Positions 26,112-36,264 of a stretch of DNA of 64,000 bases are shown here, in pieces. Numbering within the stretch: position 1 is the first letter of the stretch; each line of letters starts with the position of its first letter. Both the position numbers and the translations under genes were made by a program. Origin of the DNA: Fidelibacterota bacterium (lineage in GTDB: Bacteria; Pseudomonadota; Alphaproteobacteria; Rhodospirillales; Rhodospirillaceae); assembly GCA_947475295.1 (NCBI GenBank), contig CANJLF010000002.1:1-64000 (forward strand). Reading direction: 5' to 3'. Under the pieces are notes generated by a model, which ran no database searches, had not been told where the DNA came from, and saw only the letters and a list, made by a program, of their open reading frames with translations.

Positions 26112-26897
26112 TTGTCGGCTGATGATCAAGACGATGCAAGTTCCGGCTCGGGCGAGGACATAAACCTGGGCAAGATCCTCAAACAGCTGGGACGCAAGCC
26201 CTTGGTCCAGCGTGGCGTCGCGGCGCTCGCGGCCGGGCTCATGGGCGCCGTCAAAGCCACCACCCGCTGGCGGACGCTAAACGGCGCGGCGGCGGCCGGC
26301 GCCTGGGCCGGGGAAAAACCGGTCATTGTCGCCTTCTGGCATAACCGGCTGGCCATGATGCCCGCCTGCTGGCCGTCGCGGCAGCCGTTCCACATGTTGA
26401 TCTCGTCCCATCCTGATGGGCGGCTGGTGGCCGCCACCATCGCTCACTTTGGCTTCCAGAGCATCGCCGGGTCGTCGACCCGTGGCGGCTTTGATGCCAT
26501 GCGCCATCTGGTGCGCGCCTTGCGGGACGGAGCCAGCGTCGGCGTAACACCCGACGGTCCGCGTGGGCCGCGCATGACCGCCGGCGACGGTGTGCTGGCC
26601 CTCGCCCGCCTGTCCGGCGTGCCGATCGTACCGTTGTCCGTTTCCGTCAGTCACCGCATCGTTCTCGATACCTGGGACCGGCTTATCATCCCCTTGCCTT
26701 TCGGACGCGGCGCCATGATATGGGGGGACCCCATCGCCGTGCCGCGCGACGCCGACGACGCCATGCTCGCGACTTTGAGAACCAAACTGGAAGAGGATTT
26801 GATCCGCGTGAGCGCCGAGGCCGATGCCATCGCGGGACATGCGGCCATGACGCAAGGCGCGTCCTCCACACACGTTGAGAACAATGCGCGCGCCTGA
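26112..26897 (+). CDS. DUF374 lysophospholipid acyltransferase-like protein
   Basis: DUF374/LPLAT-type acyltransferase, often found beside lpxK and Kdo transferase genes in Alphaproteobacteria and linked to lipid A modification. Features: VIVAFWHNRLAMMPA (the His motif region of acyltransferases), SHPDGRLVAATIAHFG, SSTRGGFDAMRHLVRAL, TPDGPRGPRM and PIVPLSVSV. There is no ATG near the conserved start; I placed it at TTG 26112, low certainty. The frame is open back to 26007, but that part overlaps the divergent membrane protein. It overlaps lpxK by 14 bp. Confidence 0.85.
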   Translation: MSADDQDDASSGSGEDINLGKILKQLGRKPLVQRGVAALAAGLMGAVKATTRWRTLNGAAAAGAWAGEKPVIVAFWHNRLAMMPACWPSRQPFHMLISSHPDGRLVAATIAHFGFQSIAGSSTRGGFDAMRHLVRALRDGASVGVTPDGPRGPRMTAGDGVLALARLSGVPIVPLSVSVSHRIVLDTWDRLIIPLPFGRGAMIWGDPIAVPRDADDAMLATLRTKLEEDLIRVSAEADAIAGHAAMTQGASSTHVENNARA

Positions 26898-27852
26898 CTT
26901 CTGGTACGACGATAGCGGTATCGGCCGGCTGCTGGAGCCGGTCGGGCTGATCTACGGCGCCGTCACCGCGCGGCGCATCGCGCGCGCGACACCCGTCCGG
27001 GCCTCCAAACCGGTGATCTGCGTCGGCAATCTGACCGTCGGCGGCACCGGCAAGACACCAATCGCCGCATCCATCGCCGCGCGCCTTTCCGACCAAGGGC
27101 GAACACCTGCCATCCTTTTGCGCGGCTACGGCGGCAGCGTGGCCGGGCCCGTCAAGGTCAGCGCCCACAGCCATACCGTGGACGAAGTCGGCGACGAGGC
27201 CCTCTTGCATGCCCGCGCCGGCGCCACCTGGGTCGCACGTAAACGATCCCTCGCCGCACCGCTTGCCATCGCCGATGGCGCCGACGTGCTGATCATGGAC
27301 GACGGTCATCAGCACCCCAGCCTTGCCAAGGATCTCTCTCTCGTTGTCGTCGACGGCGTGAGCGGTTTCGGCAACGGGCGCATCGTTCCGGCGGGCCCCT
27401 TGCGGGAGCCGGTGGCGGTCGGCCTCAAACGCGCCGACGCCGTGGTGCTGATGGGTGAGGACCCGAACAATCTTGCCGCGCGCCTAGCTGAACGTCTGCC
27501 GGTCTTGCGCGCGCACTTGGCGCTCGGCCCCGAATGGCAAACCTTACGCGGACAAAAAGTCGTGGCCTTTGCCGGCATCGGCGGACCCGAGCGATTTCTC
27601 AACACCCTGCAAGCCGTGGGGGCGCGGGTTGTGGCCTTTCATCCCTTCGGCGATCACTACGGCTATGCCGCCGCCGATATCGAGACCATCCTCGACGAAG
27701 CCTATAATTTGAATGCGCTGCCGGTGACGACGGTAAAAGATGCGGTGCGCCTCGACCCCGACCAGCGCCAGCAGGTCAACGTGCTCACGATCAAGGCCGC
27801 GTGGGAAGACAGCGACGCCCTGGACGCGCTGTTGGATAAAGTGCTCGCTTAA
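26884..27852 (+). CDS. lpxK: Tetraacyldisaccharide 4'-kinase LpxK
   Basis: ATP-dependent kinase adding the 4'-phosphate of lipid A at the inner membrane. 322 residues. Walker A is VGGTGKTP after the ICVGNLTV strand; LLRGYGGS, VDEVGDEALLHA and IMDDGHQH (catalytic Asp and the Asp-Asp-Gly block) follow, and FAGIGGPERF with AFHPFGDHY mark the second domain. Start ATG at 26884 (MRAPDFW). Coupled to the DUF374 gene. Other lipid A genes are not seen here apart from the LpxH-like protein. Confidence 0.95.
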   Translation: MRAPDFWYDDSGIGRLLEPVGLIYGAVTARRIARATPVRASKPVICVGNLTVGGTGKTPIAASIAARLSDQGRTPAILLRGYGGSVAGPVKVSAHSHTVDEVGDEALLHARAGATWVARKRSLAAPLAIADGADVLIMDDGHQHPSLAKDLSLVVVDGVSGFGNGRIVPAGPLREPVAVGLKRADAVVLMGEDPNNLAARLAERLPVLRAHLALGPEWQTLRGQKVVAFAGIGGPERFLNTLQAVGARVVAFHPFGDHYGYAAADIETILDEAYNLNALPVTTVKDAVRLDPDQRQQVNVLTIKAAWEDSDALDALLDKVLA

Positions 27853-28668
27853 CTATTTCTGCGCCGGCAACACCGCCAGCAAGGTTGCGGGATCTAGCCG
27901 CGTATTGAACCAGGTCGCGCCGAAATGCAGATGGGGTCCGTTGGCGCGGCCCGTCATGCCAATTTCGCCAATGACGTCGCCTTGTTTCACGTGCTGGCCG
28001 TCGGCGGCCAAAATTTTGCTCATATGAATGTAGATTGTCTCAAGGCCGTAGCCGTGATTGAGGACGATGGTATTGCCGGTCATGATCATCATGGGATGGC
28101 TGAGCGTCACAATGCCGTCCGCCGCCGCGTGGATCGGCGTGCCGATGGGGCCCGCGATATCAAGGCCGGTGTGGGGCGCCAGCGGTGTGCCGTTGAGAAC
28201 ACGCTGGCTGCCGAAAACACCCGAGATGCGCCCCTCCGCCGGGCGGATGAACCCGGTTTCGAACAGCGGCATCAATTCCAGTTTCATATAGGCCGCATAC
28301 ATCAGCTTATTCTCGGTGGCGATCTTGGCCACCAGCACGGGGTCCGGCGTCACCAACTGTTGCGGCACGCCATCGACGCGCTCGATCTCCCAGGCCCGCT
28401 TGGCGATGGTAAGGGTCTTGGTCTCAGCCGCGCTCCCGGGCGCGGCCACATGCACCTCGGCCTTGGCGGGCGCATCGCGGCTGATGCCTAAAAGAAAATG
28501 GCCGTCGGCGGTCACGGGAACGTTGGCGCCGTTGAAGGTGATTGCGGTGCCCGGCGGCGCGGAGCCCACCACCAATCCGCCCTGTTCCAACCGGCCCGCG
28601 AAGGTGACCTCGGCCATGGCAGAGGCTGACACGAATATCGTCCATAGAAACACAAGCGCGCGAATCAC
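27853..28668 (-). CDS. Secreted M23-family peptidase
   Basis: 271 residues. Signal peptide at the N-terminus ([15 protein letters not shown]). The C-terminal LytM domain has the zinc ligands HTGLDIAGP (His, Asp) and PHLHFGATW (His-x-His), so it should be an active D,D- or glycyl-endopeptidase acting on peptidoglycan, or a regulator of such enzymes. The middle is a beta-rich region. Its ATG overlaps the stop of xseA by 4 bp, a coupled pair. Convergent with lpxK with no gap. Confidence 0.9.
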   Translation of the reverse strand: MIRALVFLWTIFVSASAMAEVTFAGRLEQGGLVVGSAPPGTAITFNGANVPVTADGHFLLGISRDAPAKAEVHVAAPGSAAETKTLTIAKRAWEIERVDGVPQQLVTPDPVLVAKIATENKLMYAAYMKLELMPLFETGFIRPAEGRISGVFGSQRVLNGTPLAPHTGLDIAGPIGTPIHAAADGIVTLSHPMMIMTGNTIVLNHGYGLETIYIHMSKILAADGQHVKQGDVIGEIGMTGRANGPHLHFGATWFNTRLDPATLLAVLPAQK

Positions 28669-30089
28669 AGCAGCGTTCCTTGCGTACCACCGTCTTTCTT
28701 TGGCGCTGGGCGCGCTGGTTTGGGCGCTGCACCTTCGACGCGCACCGGCACCTCACCGTCGGCGAACTCGATCTTGAGCGATGCTCCAGCGGCGGCGGCG
28801 GCCATAGAGGTTATCGGCACGCCGCCGGCGTCCCGCACCAGGGCATAGCCCCGCTCCAGCACACGCCGGGGCGAAACCGACTCAAGGCGCGTGAGAAGAC
28901 TTGCCAGGCGCGTCGAGGCATCGTTCGATGACCGCACCAGCGCGCGGGTTGCGCGCTCGGCGATATTCTGCAAATCCACCGCGTGACGGCGCAAATCCGC
29001 CGTGAAGCGATCCAAGGCCAAACGCCCACTCAGCATCAGCAAGGCATCGCCTTTGGCCAGCAGTAAACGCTGCGGCGCTTCAGCGAGGCGTTCGCCCAAG
29101 GCATCCAGGTCTTGCGTCTTTTGGGCGACAATCATGTCGAGGCGCGGGATGCCGCGCACCAGACCTTCAAGATGGATACGGCGTTCTTCCAGCGTGCGCA
29201 TGACCGCTTGCATCAAGCGGCCGTGACGCTGCTGCACCTCCGCCAGCAAATCGAGCCGCACCGGAACGGCCATTTCGGCGGCGGCGGTCGGCGTCGGCGC
29301 GCGGCGGTCGGCGGCGAGATCAATGAGCGTCCAATCGGTTTCGTGGCCCACGGCGGCGATCAACGGCACGGCCGAGGCAGCAGCCGCGCGCACGACGACT
29401 TCCTCGTTGAAGGCCCACAGATCCTCCAAACTGCCGCCGCCGCGCGCGACGATGATCACGTCGGGTCTTGGGATATCGCCGCCAACGGTCAAGGCGTTGA
29501 AGCCGGCGATGGCGGCGGCAATCTCCTCGGCCGCACCCTCACCCTGCACCTTCACCGGCCAGACAATCACCCGGCGCGGGAAGCGGTCGGCCAGCCGATG
29601 CAGAATGTCGCGGATGACCGCGCCCGTGGGCGAGGTCACGACGCCGATCACGCCCGGCAAATAGGGCAGCGGCCTTTTGCGGGCTTCGTCGAATAAGCCT
29701 TCAGCACCGAGCTTCTTACGGCGATCCTCCAACAGCTTCAGCAGCGCGCCTTGGCCGGCCAATTCCAGGGACTCGATGATGATCTGGTAGCTGGACCGGG
29801 CCGGATAGGTTGTCAGCTTCCCGGTGGCGATGACCTCCATGCCCTCCTCGGGCCGGATCGATAGCCTGCTAAGGGTGCCGCGCCATATGATCCCGTCGAT
29901 GGCCGCATTTTCGTCTTTCAGCCTTAAATAGCAGTGGCCGGAGCCGGGGATTTTGGGCTGGGAAATCTCGCCCCGCACGCGCACATAGCCGAAAGCGTCT
30001 TCGACTGTGCGCTTTAAAGTGGCGGCCAGCTCCGTAACCGTAAAGGCGGCGGCATTTGACGGGGTCTCTGGGGATGACAAATCGCTCAT
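28665..30089 (-). CDS. xseA: Exodeoxyribonuclease VII large subunit
   Basis: 474 residues. N-terminal OB fold ([20 protein letters not shown]), catalytic domain with [13 protein letters not shown]-type sequence ([16 protein letters not shown]), [19 protein letters not shown] and [23 protein letters not shown] split over the active site, then a long coiled-coil C-terminal region. It degrades single-stranded DNA with the small subunit XseB, not found in the window. Start ATG at 30089; a longer frame to 30461 runs into purD and is spurious. Divergent from purD, a common alphaproteobacterial arrangement. Confidence 0.95.
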   Translation of the reverse strand: MSDLSSPETPSNAAAFTVTELAATLKRTVEDAFGYVRVRGEISQPKIPGSGHCYLRLKDENAAIDGIIWRGTLSRLSIRPEEGMEVIATGKLTTYPARSSYQIIIESLELAGQGALLKLLEDRRKKLGAEGLFDEARKRPLPYLPGVIGVVTSPTGAVIRDILHRLADRFPRRVIVWPVKVQGEGAAEEIAAAIAGFNALTVGGDIPRPDVIIVARGGGSLEDLWAFNEEVVVRAAAASAVPLIAAVGHETDWTLIDLAADRRAPTPTAAAEMAVPVRLDLLAEVQQRHGRLMQAVMRTLEERRIHLEGLVRGIPRLDMIVAQKTQDLDALGERLAEAPQRLLLAKGDALLMLSGRLALDRFTADLRRHAVDLQNIAERATRALVRSSNDASTRLASLLTRLESVSPRRVLERGYALVRDAGGVPITSMAAAAAGASLKIEFADGEVPVRVEGAAPKPARPAPKKDGGTQGTLL

Positions 30090-30144
30090 AGCTCTGTTAT
30101 GCCACAGCGGGCGGCGGTCATATAGGGCAGCGGAGCGGCGATTA

Positions 30145-31431
30145 ATGCGAGTTTTGGTGGTAGGCGGCGGCGGACGGGAGCATGCCTTGTGCTGGGCCTT
30201 AGGCGCCTCGCCGTTCTGCGACGCGCTGTACTGTGCCCCGGGCAATCCTGGGATCGCTAAAGTCGCCACCTGCCTGGCCGTCGGCGCCGAGGACATCGCC
30301 GGGCTGGTGAGCACCGCGCAAAAAGAGAAAATCGATTTCGTCGTGGTGGGCCCAGAAGCGCCCTTGGTGGCGGGCCTGGTGGATGCGTTGGCGACGGTGG
30401 GCATCAAAGCCTTCGGCCCGACGGCAAAAGCCGCGCGCCTGGAGGGCTCCAAAGCCTTCATGAAAGACTTCTTCGCCCGTCACAAAGTTCCGACGGCGGC
30501 CTACGGACGTTTCACCGACGCCGCCAAAGCCAAAGCTTTCATCACGTCCAAGGGCGCGCCGATCGTTGTCAAAGCCGACGGCCTGGCGGCAGGCAAAGGC
30601 GTGATCTTGTGCCAGAGCGTCGCCGAGGGTCACGCCGCCATCGACACCATCATGACCGACAGGGCTTTCGGCGCGGCGGGTAACGAAGTCGTCGTCGAGG
30701 AATTTCTGCCTGGCGAGGAAGCCAGCTTCTTCGCCATCGTCGACGGCACGACGGCCCTACCCCTCGCCGCCGCCCAGGATCATAAAGCGGTGGGCGACGG
30801 CGACACCGGCCCCAATACCGGCGGCATGGGGGCCTATTCGCCGGCGCCGATCATCGACGCCGCGATGCAGGAGCGCATCATGGCCGAGATCATTATGCCG
30901 ACAGTGCGCGGCATGGCGGCAGAGGGTTGCCCCTTCAAAGGCGTATTGTTCGCCGGACTCATGATCGATAAGAACGGCCCCAAGACCTTGGAATTCAATG
31001 TCCGCTTCGGCGATCCCGAATGCGAAGTGCTGATGACGCGCCTGAAGTCCGATCTTTTGCCGGCGCTGGTCGCCGCCGTGGACGGGCAGTTGAAAAACTT
31101 CGATCTGCGCTGGCACGACGACACCGCGCTGACAGTGATCATGGCGGCTAACGGCTATCCCGGCACGCCGCAAAAAGGCACCGTCATCAAAGGCCTGGAT
31201 GCCGCCGCTAAAATCGAGGGCGTTACCGTGTTCCACGCCGGCACCAAGGCCGGCGACAACGGGGCGATCATCGCCAACGGCGGTCGCGTCCTGGCCGTCA
31301 CCGCCACGGGGAAGACCGTGGGCGAAGCGCAAGCGCGGGCCTACAAAGGCGTCGATGCGATCAAATGGCCGGGAGGATTTTGCCGCCGCGACATCGGCTG
31401 GCGGGCTATAGCGCGCGAGAAGCGCGGCTAG
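30145..31431 (+). CDS. purD: Phosphoribosylamine–glycine ligase
   Basis: ATP-grasp enzyme of purine synthesis, 428 residues (family about 425). [13 protein letters not shown] opens the protein; the ATP-grasp core has [45 protein letters not shown] and [27 protein letters not shown] is the conserved end. Start ATG at 30145, 56 bp from the xseA start, so the two promoters overlap. Nothing odd in the sequence. Confidence 0.96.
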   Translation: MRVLVVGGGGREHALCWALGASPFCDALYCAPGNPGIAKVATCLAVGAEDIAGLVSTAQKEKIDFVVVGPEAPLVAGLVDALATVGIKAFGPTAKAARLEGSKAFMKDFFARHKVPTAAYGRFTDAAKAKAFITSKGAPIVVKADGLAAGKGVILCQSVAEGHAAIDTIMTDRAFGAAGNEVVVEEFLPGEEASFFAIVDGTTALPLAAAQDHKAVGDGDTGPNTGGMGAYSPAPIIDAAMQERIMAEIIMPTVRGMAAEGCPFKGVLFAGLMIDKNGPKTLEFNVRFGDPECEVLMTRLKSDLLPALVAAVDGQLKNFDLRWHDDTALTVIMAANGYPGTPQKGTVIKGLDAAAKIEGVTVFHAGTKAGDNGAIIANGGRVLAVTATGKTVGEAQARAYKGVDAIKWPGGFCRRDIGWRAIAREKRG

Positions 31432-31447
31432 TTTCTATTTACACTGA

Positions 31448-32029
31448 CTACTTGCACTGTGACGACAACGTTTTGGATTTGGGATCCAACGCCATCGGGT
31501 CGGCATTGGTCATCTTGACCGTGGGATCCAAAGGCTTGGACCCTTCCGTCGTCGGCTTCTTTTGCTCCGGCTGGCCGTCTTTGCCGATGGGGCTTGGTTC
31601 GGCATCGCGCACCATCAGCGAGCTCTCGTCGACGATCTGAACACCGGAATAATAGCCGCGGTCGGTGGTCGCCACAGCGATATCCAGCAATTTCTTTTCG
31701 AGCACTTCCTTGCGCTGACCGACAAGATCGGCGGGCTGCAGCAGGGCGCTGTTGAGGTACATCAAAAACTTCTCATGGATGATCGGCGCCATGAAGCAGG
31801 CGGGTTTTTCATTCAGGCCCGCGTCCAGAATCAGCTGCAGCGTTATGACCTGATAGCGGACGCCGCTGGGCGTACGATAAGGCGCCATGAACGGCGCGAG
31901 CCGCACTTTGGCGCCGCCGTAGCCGATGGGCTCATCAGCAGAATGCGCCGCAAAAACCGGCGCAGTTGGGCTCGCGGCCAGCAGAACCCCGGCCAAGATC
32001 GCCGCGATAGGTAGGAAAAGGCGTTTCAT
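31448..32029 (-). CDS. Secreted protein of unknown function
   Basis: 193 residues with a clear signal peptide (IAAILAGVLLAASPTAPVFA). The mature part begins acidic, then KVRLAPFMAPYRTPSGVRYQ and a helical stretch EVLEKKLLDIAV; the organisation faintly recalls FliL-like domains, but I would not name it. The tail is Lys/Pro-rich. Start ATG at 32029; the upstream extension overlaps tadA in another frame. Between purD (convergent) and tadA on the same strand. Confidence 0.6.
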   Translation of the reverse strand: MKRLFLPIAAILAGVLLAASPTAPVFAAHSADEPIGYGGAKVRLAPFMAPYRTPSGVRYQVITLQLILDAGLNEKPACFMAPIIHEKFLMYLNSALLQPADLVGQRKEVLEKKLLDIAVATTDRGYYSGVQIVDESSLMVRDAEPSPIGKDGQPEQKKPTTEGSKPLDPTVKMTNADPMALDPKSKTLSSQCK

Positions 32030-32085
32030 ACCGCCATGGTAAGATGAACCGCCCCCGCTGCAAAGACCTCCTGGACTGGGGACCC

Positions 32086-32553
32086 TTACCGCCGGGCGGC
32101 AAAAAAGCTCTTTAACAGGCTCTCGGCGCGGCTGGCATTGACGCCGCCAACCACTTCGGGCCGGTGATGGCAGGTAGCCTGGGCAAAAACCCGCGCCCCA
32201 TGATCCACGCCGCCGCCCTTGGGATCGTAGGCGCCGTAGACCACCCGGCGCAGGCGGGCCAGGGACGCGGCCGCCGCGCACATGGCGCAGGGCTCCAGCG
32301 TGACGTAAAGGTCGCATCCGGCCAGACGCGGCGCGCCCACCCGGGCAGCTGCGGCGCGGATGACGAGCATTTCGGCATGGGCGGTAGGATCGCAGGCCGC
32401 CTCGGTCTGGTTGCCGGCGGCGGCCAGGACATCACCCGTGGCCGGGTCGACGATCACAGCCCCCACGGGCACCTCGCCGCGCGCGGCGGCGGATTCGGCT
32501 TCGCGGAAGGCCAGCGCCATAAAGTCGGGGGCGGTGTCGTTGGATGCGGACAT
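32086..32553 (-). CDS. tadA: tRNA-specific adenosine deaminase TadA
   Basis: Zinc-dependent deaminase that converts A34 to inosine in tRNA-Arg(ACG). 154 residues from ATG 32553 (MSASNDTAPDF). Zinc motif: TAHAEMLVIRAA (His, catalytic Glu) and LEPCAMCAAA (two Cys). Other marks are VPVGAVIVDP and a YGAYDPKGGGVDHG segment, slightly unusual: most TadA have YGA.DPK.G. A TTG at 32589 could extend it. A generic cytidine-deaminase-like enzyme is the alternative, but the PCAMC pattern favours TadA. Confidence 0.88.
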   Translation of the reverse strand: MSASNDTAPDFMALAFREAESAAARGEVPVGAVIVDPATGDVLAAAGNQTEAACDPTAHAEMLVIRAAAARVGAPRLAGCDLYVTLEPCAMCAAAASLARLRRVVYGAYDPKGGGVDHGARVFAQATCHHRPEVVGGVNASRAESLLKSFFAARR

Positions 32554-32620
32554 GACCCGCAGAGTCGGCGAGGAACCGGTGGCCGTCAAGGCTACCGGTT
32601 ACAATCGTCGACCTTGAGTC

Positions 32621-33127
32621 TTACTTGGCGGGCGCGGCGGCCGGGCGCTTATTGAACTGGATGCCGGTCACATCATTACTGTTGAAGGTCACCAGCACGT
32701 CGTAGGCCTTGGCGGCGGCATACATTGCATTCTGCTCGGCATCCTGGTGCGATTTGACTGACAGTTCGATGACGTCAGACAAGATGCCGCGCGCGGGCGG
32801 CTCCGAGCTTACTTTCTTGAGCTTCACCGAACCGCCCGACTTCAGGACAACGCTGAGCCACTTCTCAAGACGCGGCGGCAGCGCGTTGGGGCTGAACGGT
32901 CCGCTCGGCACCACCATGGCGCCGCTCGGCTGTTTGCCAAGCGTGCTCGAAAGGTCTTTATCGAAGGCCAGAGAATCAAAGAACGTCAGCTCTTCCGCAG
33001 TGACGGCGCTCTCCGCCGCGGCGGGCGCAGCCGCTTCGGGTTCCGCCGCCATGGCCGCGGGGCCAAGGAATAGCGCAACGCACGCCGCGAGAAGGACGCC
33101 GCTGAAAACGACATTATGCTTGCTCAT
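32621..33127 (-). CDS. Secreted protein of unknown function
   Basis: 168 residues with a signal peptide ending near GPAAMAAEPE. An Ala/Glu-rich linker follows, then a globular part with LEKWLSVVLKSGGSVKLKKV and YAAAKAYDVLVTF. No family recognised and no catalytic motif visible. Transcribed alone on the minus strand between tadA and a divergent outer-membrane gene. Periplasmic location is the only safe inference. Confidence 0.6.
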   Translation of the reverse strand: MSKHNVVFSGVLLAACVALFLGPAAMAAEPEAAAPAAAESAVTAEELTFFDSLAFDKDLSSTLGKQPSGAMVVPSGPFSPNALPPRLEKWLSVVLKSGGSVKLKKVSSEPPARGILSDVIELSVKSHQDAEQNAMYAAAKAYDVLVTFNSNDVTGIQFNKRPAAAPAK

Positions 33128-33250
33128 GGAGTGCTCCCTTTAGTTCTGGCTCACAGGGGTTTCATCGCGTTTATTGAACTTGATCCGTCGTCGTGAAAAA
33201 GGGTTTCATGCGGTCGGTGATATCGATATCGAACAAAAGGGATCAAACTC

Positions 33251-33784
33251 ATGCGTACTCTGGGGACAGTTGTCGCGGCGGGGGTCGCCGCGCTTATTTC
33301 GACGAGCGCCATGGCGCAAGATGCCACGTCCGCCATTAGCTCGGGCAACAGCGAACTCTCGGTCAACGGGTTTTTGACCTATGCCGGTGGCACGACCGTT
33401 GCTTTCGGCGGTTTCTCATACGGTTCGTTTATCGATGACGCAACACTGTTGAAAATTGGCGTCAACGCGTCCATCACCTCCGGCGGCGGTTTTTCGTCCT
33501 ATACTCTCGGCATGCGTCCCGCCGTGAATTTCTACTTCCCGAGCGAAGGCTCAACCACCGTTCCTTACATCACGGCCTACGGCAACATCACCGCGATTAA
33601 GACCAGCGGCGCCTTCGGTAGCACCAGCACCCAGTACGGTGGTGGCGCCGGCGTCGGCGCGAAGTTCTTCATCAAGGAGAACATCGCCTTCGGTCCGGAA
33701 GTCGACTACGAATACAACCGCTCCAGTGGCGGCGGCGGCCAGGGCCAAGCCATCGCGAAGCTCGAACTGAGCGCTTACTTCTAG
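33251..33784 (+). CDS. Small outer-membrane beta-barrel protein
   Basis: 177 residues. Signal peptide cleaved after SAMAQ. The mature chain is Gly/Ser/Tyr-rich with alternating hydrophobic strands (YTLGMRPAVNFYF, AGVGAKFFIKENIAFGP) and ends in Phe (LELSAYF), the outer-membrane insertion signal. Length fits an eight-stranded OmpA/OmpW-type barrel. The predicted last strands contain GPEVDYEYNRSSGGG. Function may be structural or transport. GTG or ATG further upstream is not needed; the ATG at 33251 is good. Confidence 0.75.
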   Translation: MRTLGTVVAAGVAALISTSAMAQDATSAISSGNSELSVNGFLTYAGGTTVAFGGFSYGSFIDDATLLKIGVNASITSGGGFSSYTLGMRPAVNFYFPSEGSTTVPYITAYGNITAIKTSGAFGSTSTQYGGGAGVGAKFFIKENIAFGPEVDYEYNRSSGGGGQGQAIAKLELSAYF

Positions 33785-33827
33785 GCCTAAAGCCCGTCTG
33801 CGACATGCAAGTGCCGCCGGGATACGC

Positions 33828-34208
33828 ATGTATCCGATAGCGCTTTCGCGGGTCCTGAACACGGCGGCCCGACTTGAGGGCGTCAACAAGTTCCTGGGGA
33901 CCCATATCGCCGTCAGCGGCGTTACAGCCGCGAAGACGAGCGGCATTCGCCTGCGGCCCGCGGCCGACGTCATGCTCAAGGGCAAGAAAGAGAAACTTGC
34001 GGTGCTGGAACCCGTCGAGGACATGACGGACGACCAGATCAAGCCTTATCTCGAAGCCTATGAACTCATGCGCGAAGGCACGCCGCAGGCCCTAGAGATT
34101 TTCGAGCAATTTCACCGCCGCTGGCCCAATGATCGTCTAGCGGAATTTCATCTCAAGCGATTGCGTAAAGGCGAGATCGGCTGCACAGTCAAATTGAAGC
34201 GTAAGTGA
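33828..34208 (+). pseudogene. C-terminal remnant of a class III adenylate/guanylate cyclase
   Basis: 126 residues whose sequence begins at the very end of a nucleotide cyclase domain: VLNTAARLEGVNKFLGTHIAVS corresponds to the conserved VN-ARLE helix, and RPAADVMLKGKKEKLAVLEP to the closing strand. A C-terminal helical extension of the type seen in CHASE2-cyclases follows (FEQFHRRWPNDRLAEFHLKRL). Everything before (sensor, membrane spans and catalytic Asp residues) is missing. It is therefore a degraded fragment, not a working cyclase. It overlaps the next frame at 34205. Confidence 0.65.
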
Positions 34209-34219
34209 GGGCACGTCCC

Positions 34220-34914
34220 ATGAGAACGATACTTTCACAAGCAATACTTTCACTCTTGATCCTGCTCGCGACCGCACTGGCCTGCGCATGGAAAATCCTG
34301 GCCCTGGAAGGGGACAACGCCGAGGGCTTCACCGCCGGCAGCACCTTTGACGGCGGCGGCTCCATCAGCGTCGCTTCGGGCGCGCGGCTCGTGCTCATGG
34401 ACGAACTTGGTGTGGCCATCACGATCAAGGGCCCTTACACCGGCATTCCCGGCGGGGGTGCTAGCGCCAACGGTCCGAGCTTTCTTGACCGCCTGGCGGC
34501 GATCGTGAAATCTCCCACCGCCGCTGACAATCATCCGGTTCTTGGCGCAACCCGCACGATGGGGCCCGTAGCGGTCTTGCCGAATGCTTGGGCGCTTGAC
34601 GTTACCGCGACAGGCTCCGCATGCATGCGCGGCGCGAACCCCGCTGTTTTGTGGCGTCCATTGCCGCGACCCGCGACGACCATTGTATTGCAGCGCCGGA
34701 GCGCAGCGCTCAACTTGCCAATTTCAAAGACCTAGCCAGCCACCGAAGCGACCCTACCAGCAGAACTGCCGCTGGAAGACGGGGCTCCTACGTCGTGACG
34801 GTCGGCACGTCCACCGCCCAGCAGGTCCTCACTGTACGTGTAGCGCCCGCGACAGCCTCAGATGTCGACCTCTTGAACTGGATGGCCGAAGCCAAATGTA
34901 CCGCCCAAGCCTAG
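34220..34914 (+). pseudogene. Secreted protein, apparently frameshifted
   Basis: Signal-anchor region LLILLATALACAWK, then a beta-rich part (GARLVLMDELGVAITIKGPYTG) that reads well to about 34700 and stops at 34735. Sequence in another frame from 34621 to 34914 continues sensibly, ending GSYVVTVGTSTAQQVL and LLNWMAEAKCTAQA with a stop at 34914. The simplest reading is one gene broken by a frameshift between about 34690 and 34780. Families like this sit downstream of CHASE2-type cyclases, matching the cyclase remnant just before. If the frameshift is a sequencing error, the gene is intact. Confidence 0.5.
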
Positions 34915-35066
34915 GCTCTCTTGGCCGAGATGGGCCAACGCAAGATTATCGAGGGCCGGTCCGCCTCCTCGGCTGGAATTTTTAGTAATTATATCAATAG
35001 CTTAGATAGTTAATCCGGGTAAAGGATTCGGTAACCGCGACGGCGTAGTGTTCCAGGCTGTACGCT

Positions 35067-36173
35067 TTGGAGCTTACGCCCTTGGTTCAGAACATATCCG
35101 ATATGGTGAAGATCGCCGGCCAAACCGTCGATCGCGCGACATTGACGGGCTTGCAGAACGCCAGTCAGAAAAGCGGCGTCAGCTTTCAATATCTGGTAGC
35201 CAAGGCCGCCCAGGAAAGCAGCCTGCAAACCGATGCTCAGGCCGACACGTCATCCGCCGCCGGATTGTTCCAGTTCACGCGCGGCACCTGGCTCGATATG
35301 ATGAAGAAGTACGGATCGCTGTACGGTTACGGCGATCTCGCCCAGAAAATTTCCGTCGGCGACGACGGCAAAGCAGTCGTCAAGGATAGCGGCGCCGAGA
35401 AACGCCTTATGGCCTTGCGCGGCAACGCCGAGGCTTCCGCCCTCATGGCCGCCGAATACGCCCGCGACAACGCCACGTCGTTGCACGATGCCCTGGGGCG
35501 CGGCGCGGATGCCGCCGACCTTTACCTCGCGCACTTTCTTGGACCCAAAGGCGCAAGTCAGCTCCTGAACGCGGCTGCGAGCGAACCAACAGCATCTGCC
35601 GCGAGCCTGTTGCCGGCCGCCGCCAAAGCCAATCAGGCTATTTTCTATAACGCCGAGGGCCACGCCCGCAGCGCCGCTGAAGTTGTGAAACTGGTGCGCG
35701 AGCGTTTCACCGGCCAGATGGACCGCTATGCCGACGCGGCTTCAACCATGACCGATCAAGAGCCGACCAATGTGATCGCGCCTGAGCGCGGTCCCATGGG
35801 AATCAACATGAACCCCGAGGTTCGCGCCGCCTTAGCGAAAACCGACAAAGCCGATCCCACCAAGACGATGATCTCACACTACATCCTGGAAGAGATGGCC
35901 AAGCTCATCTCCAGCAATCCCATGACCATGAGCGACGGCAGCGAAACCGAAGACAACGGCGACGGCAACGCCCTGCCCTCGATCGCCTTCCAGGGCGCCG
36001 ACTGGACCGCCGCCATGACCCGCTCCCTCACCAAGGACGGCCGCGCCACCGCCGATCAGGCCGCGCTCGAGCGCGGCATTGCCCGGGGCCGCGCCATGGA
36101 GGCCAACCGCACCTACGAGATGTTGAATGCGGTGCCGACCATAAACCCGGCCATCCCGCCCCCCCCGCCGTAA
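35067..36173 (+). CDS. Transglycosylase SLT-domain protein
   Basis: 368 residues. The N-terminal part carries a lysozyme-like SLT motif: LVAKAAQESSLQ (catalytic Glu in AAQES) and SSAAGLFQFTRGTWLDMM, followed by ADLYLAHFLGPKGASQL. The rest is low-complexity (DGSETEDNGDGNA) and ends in Pro repeats. No clear signal peptide is visible, so export is uncertain; flagellar or phage-type lytic transglycosylases of this kind are sometimes leaderless. The start is uncertain: TTG 35067 is the first possible, ATG 35103 the next. Confidence 0.75.
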   Translation: MELTPLVQNISDMVKIAGQTVDRATLTGLQNASQKSGVSFQYLVAKAAQESSLQTDAQADTSSAAGLFQFTRGTWLDMMKKYGSLYGYGDLAQKISVGDDGKAVVKDSGAEKRLMALRGNAEASALMAAEYARDNATSLHDALGRGADAADLYLAHFLGPKGASQLLNAAASEPTASAASLLPAAAKANQAIFYNAEGHARSAAEVVKLVRERFTGQMDRYADAASTMTDQEPTNVIAPERGPMGINMNPEVRAALAKTDKADPTKTMISHYILEEMAKLISSNPMTMSDGSETEDNGDGNALPSIAFQGADWTAAMTRSLTKDGRATADQAALERGIARGRAMEANRTYEMLNAVPTINPAIPPPPP

Positions 36174-36264
36174 CGATCCGAGCTAGGCTTTTCGCCCTAA
36201 CGTCGGCCGGTCCTTGACTTCCCGCGCCTGCGGCCCTACTCCGCCCGTAGAGGTAAGGTGATTC

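Noticed and set aside
30090-30461. N-terminal extension of XseA
   Set aside because: Runs antisense to purD; the conserved XseA start is [10 protein letters not shown] at 30089.
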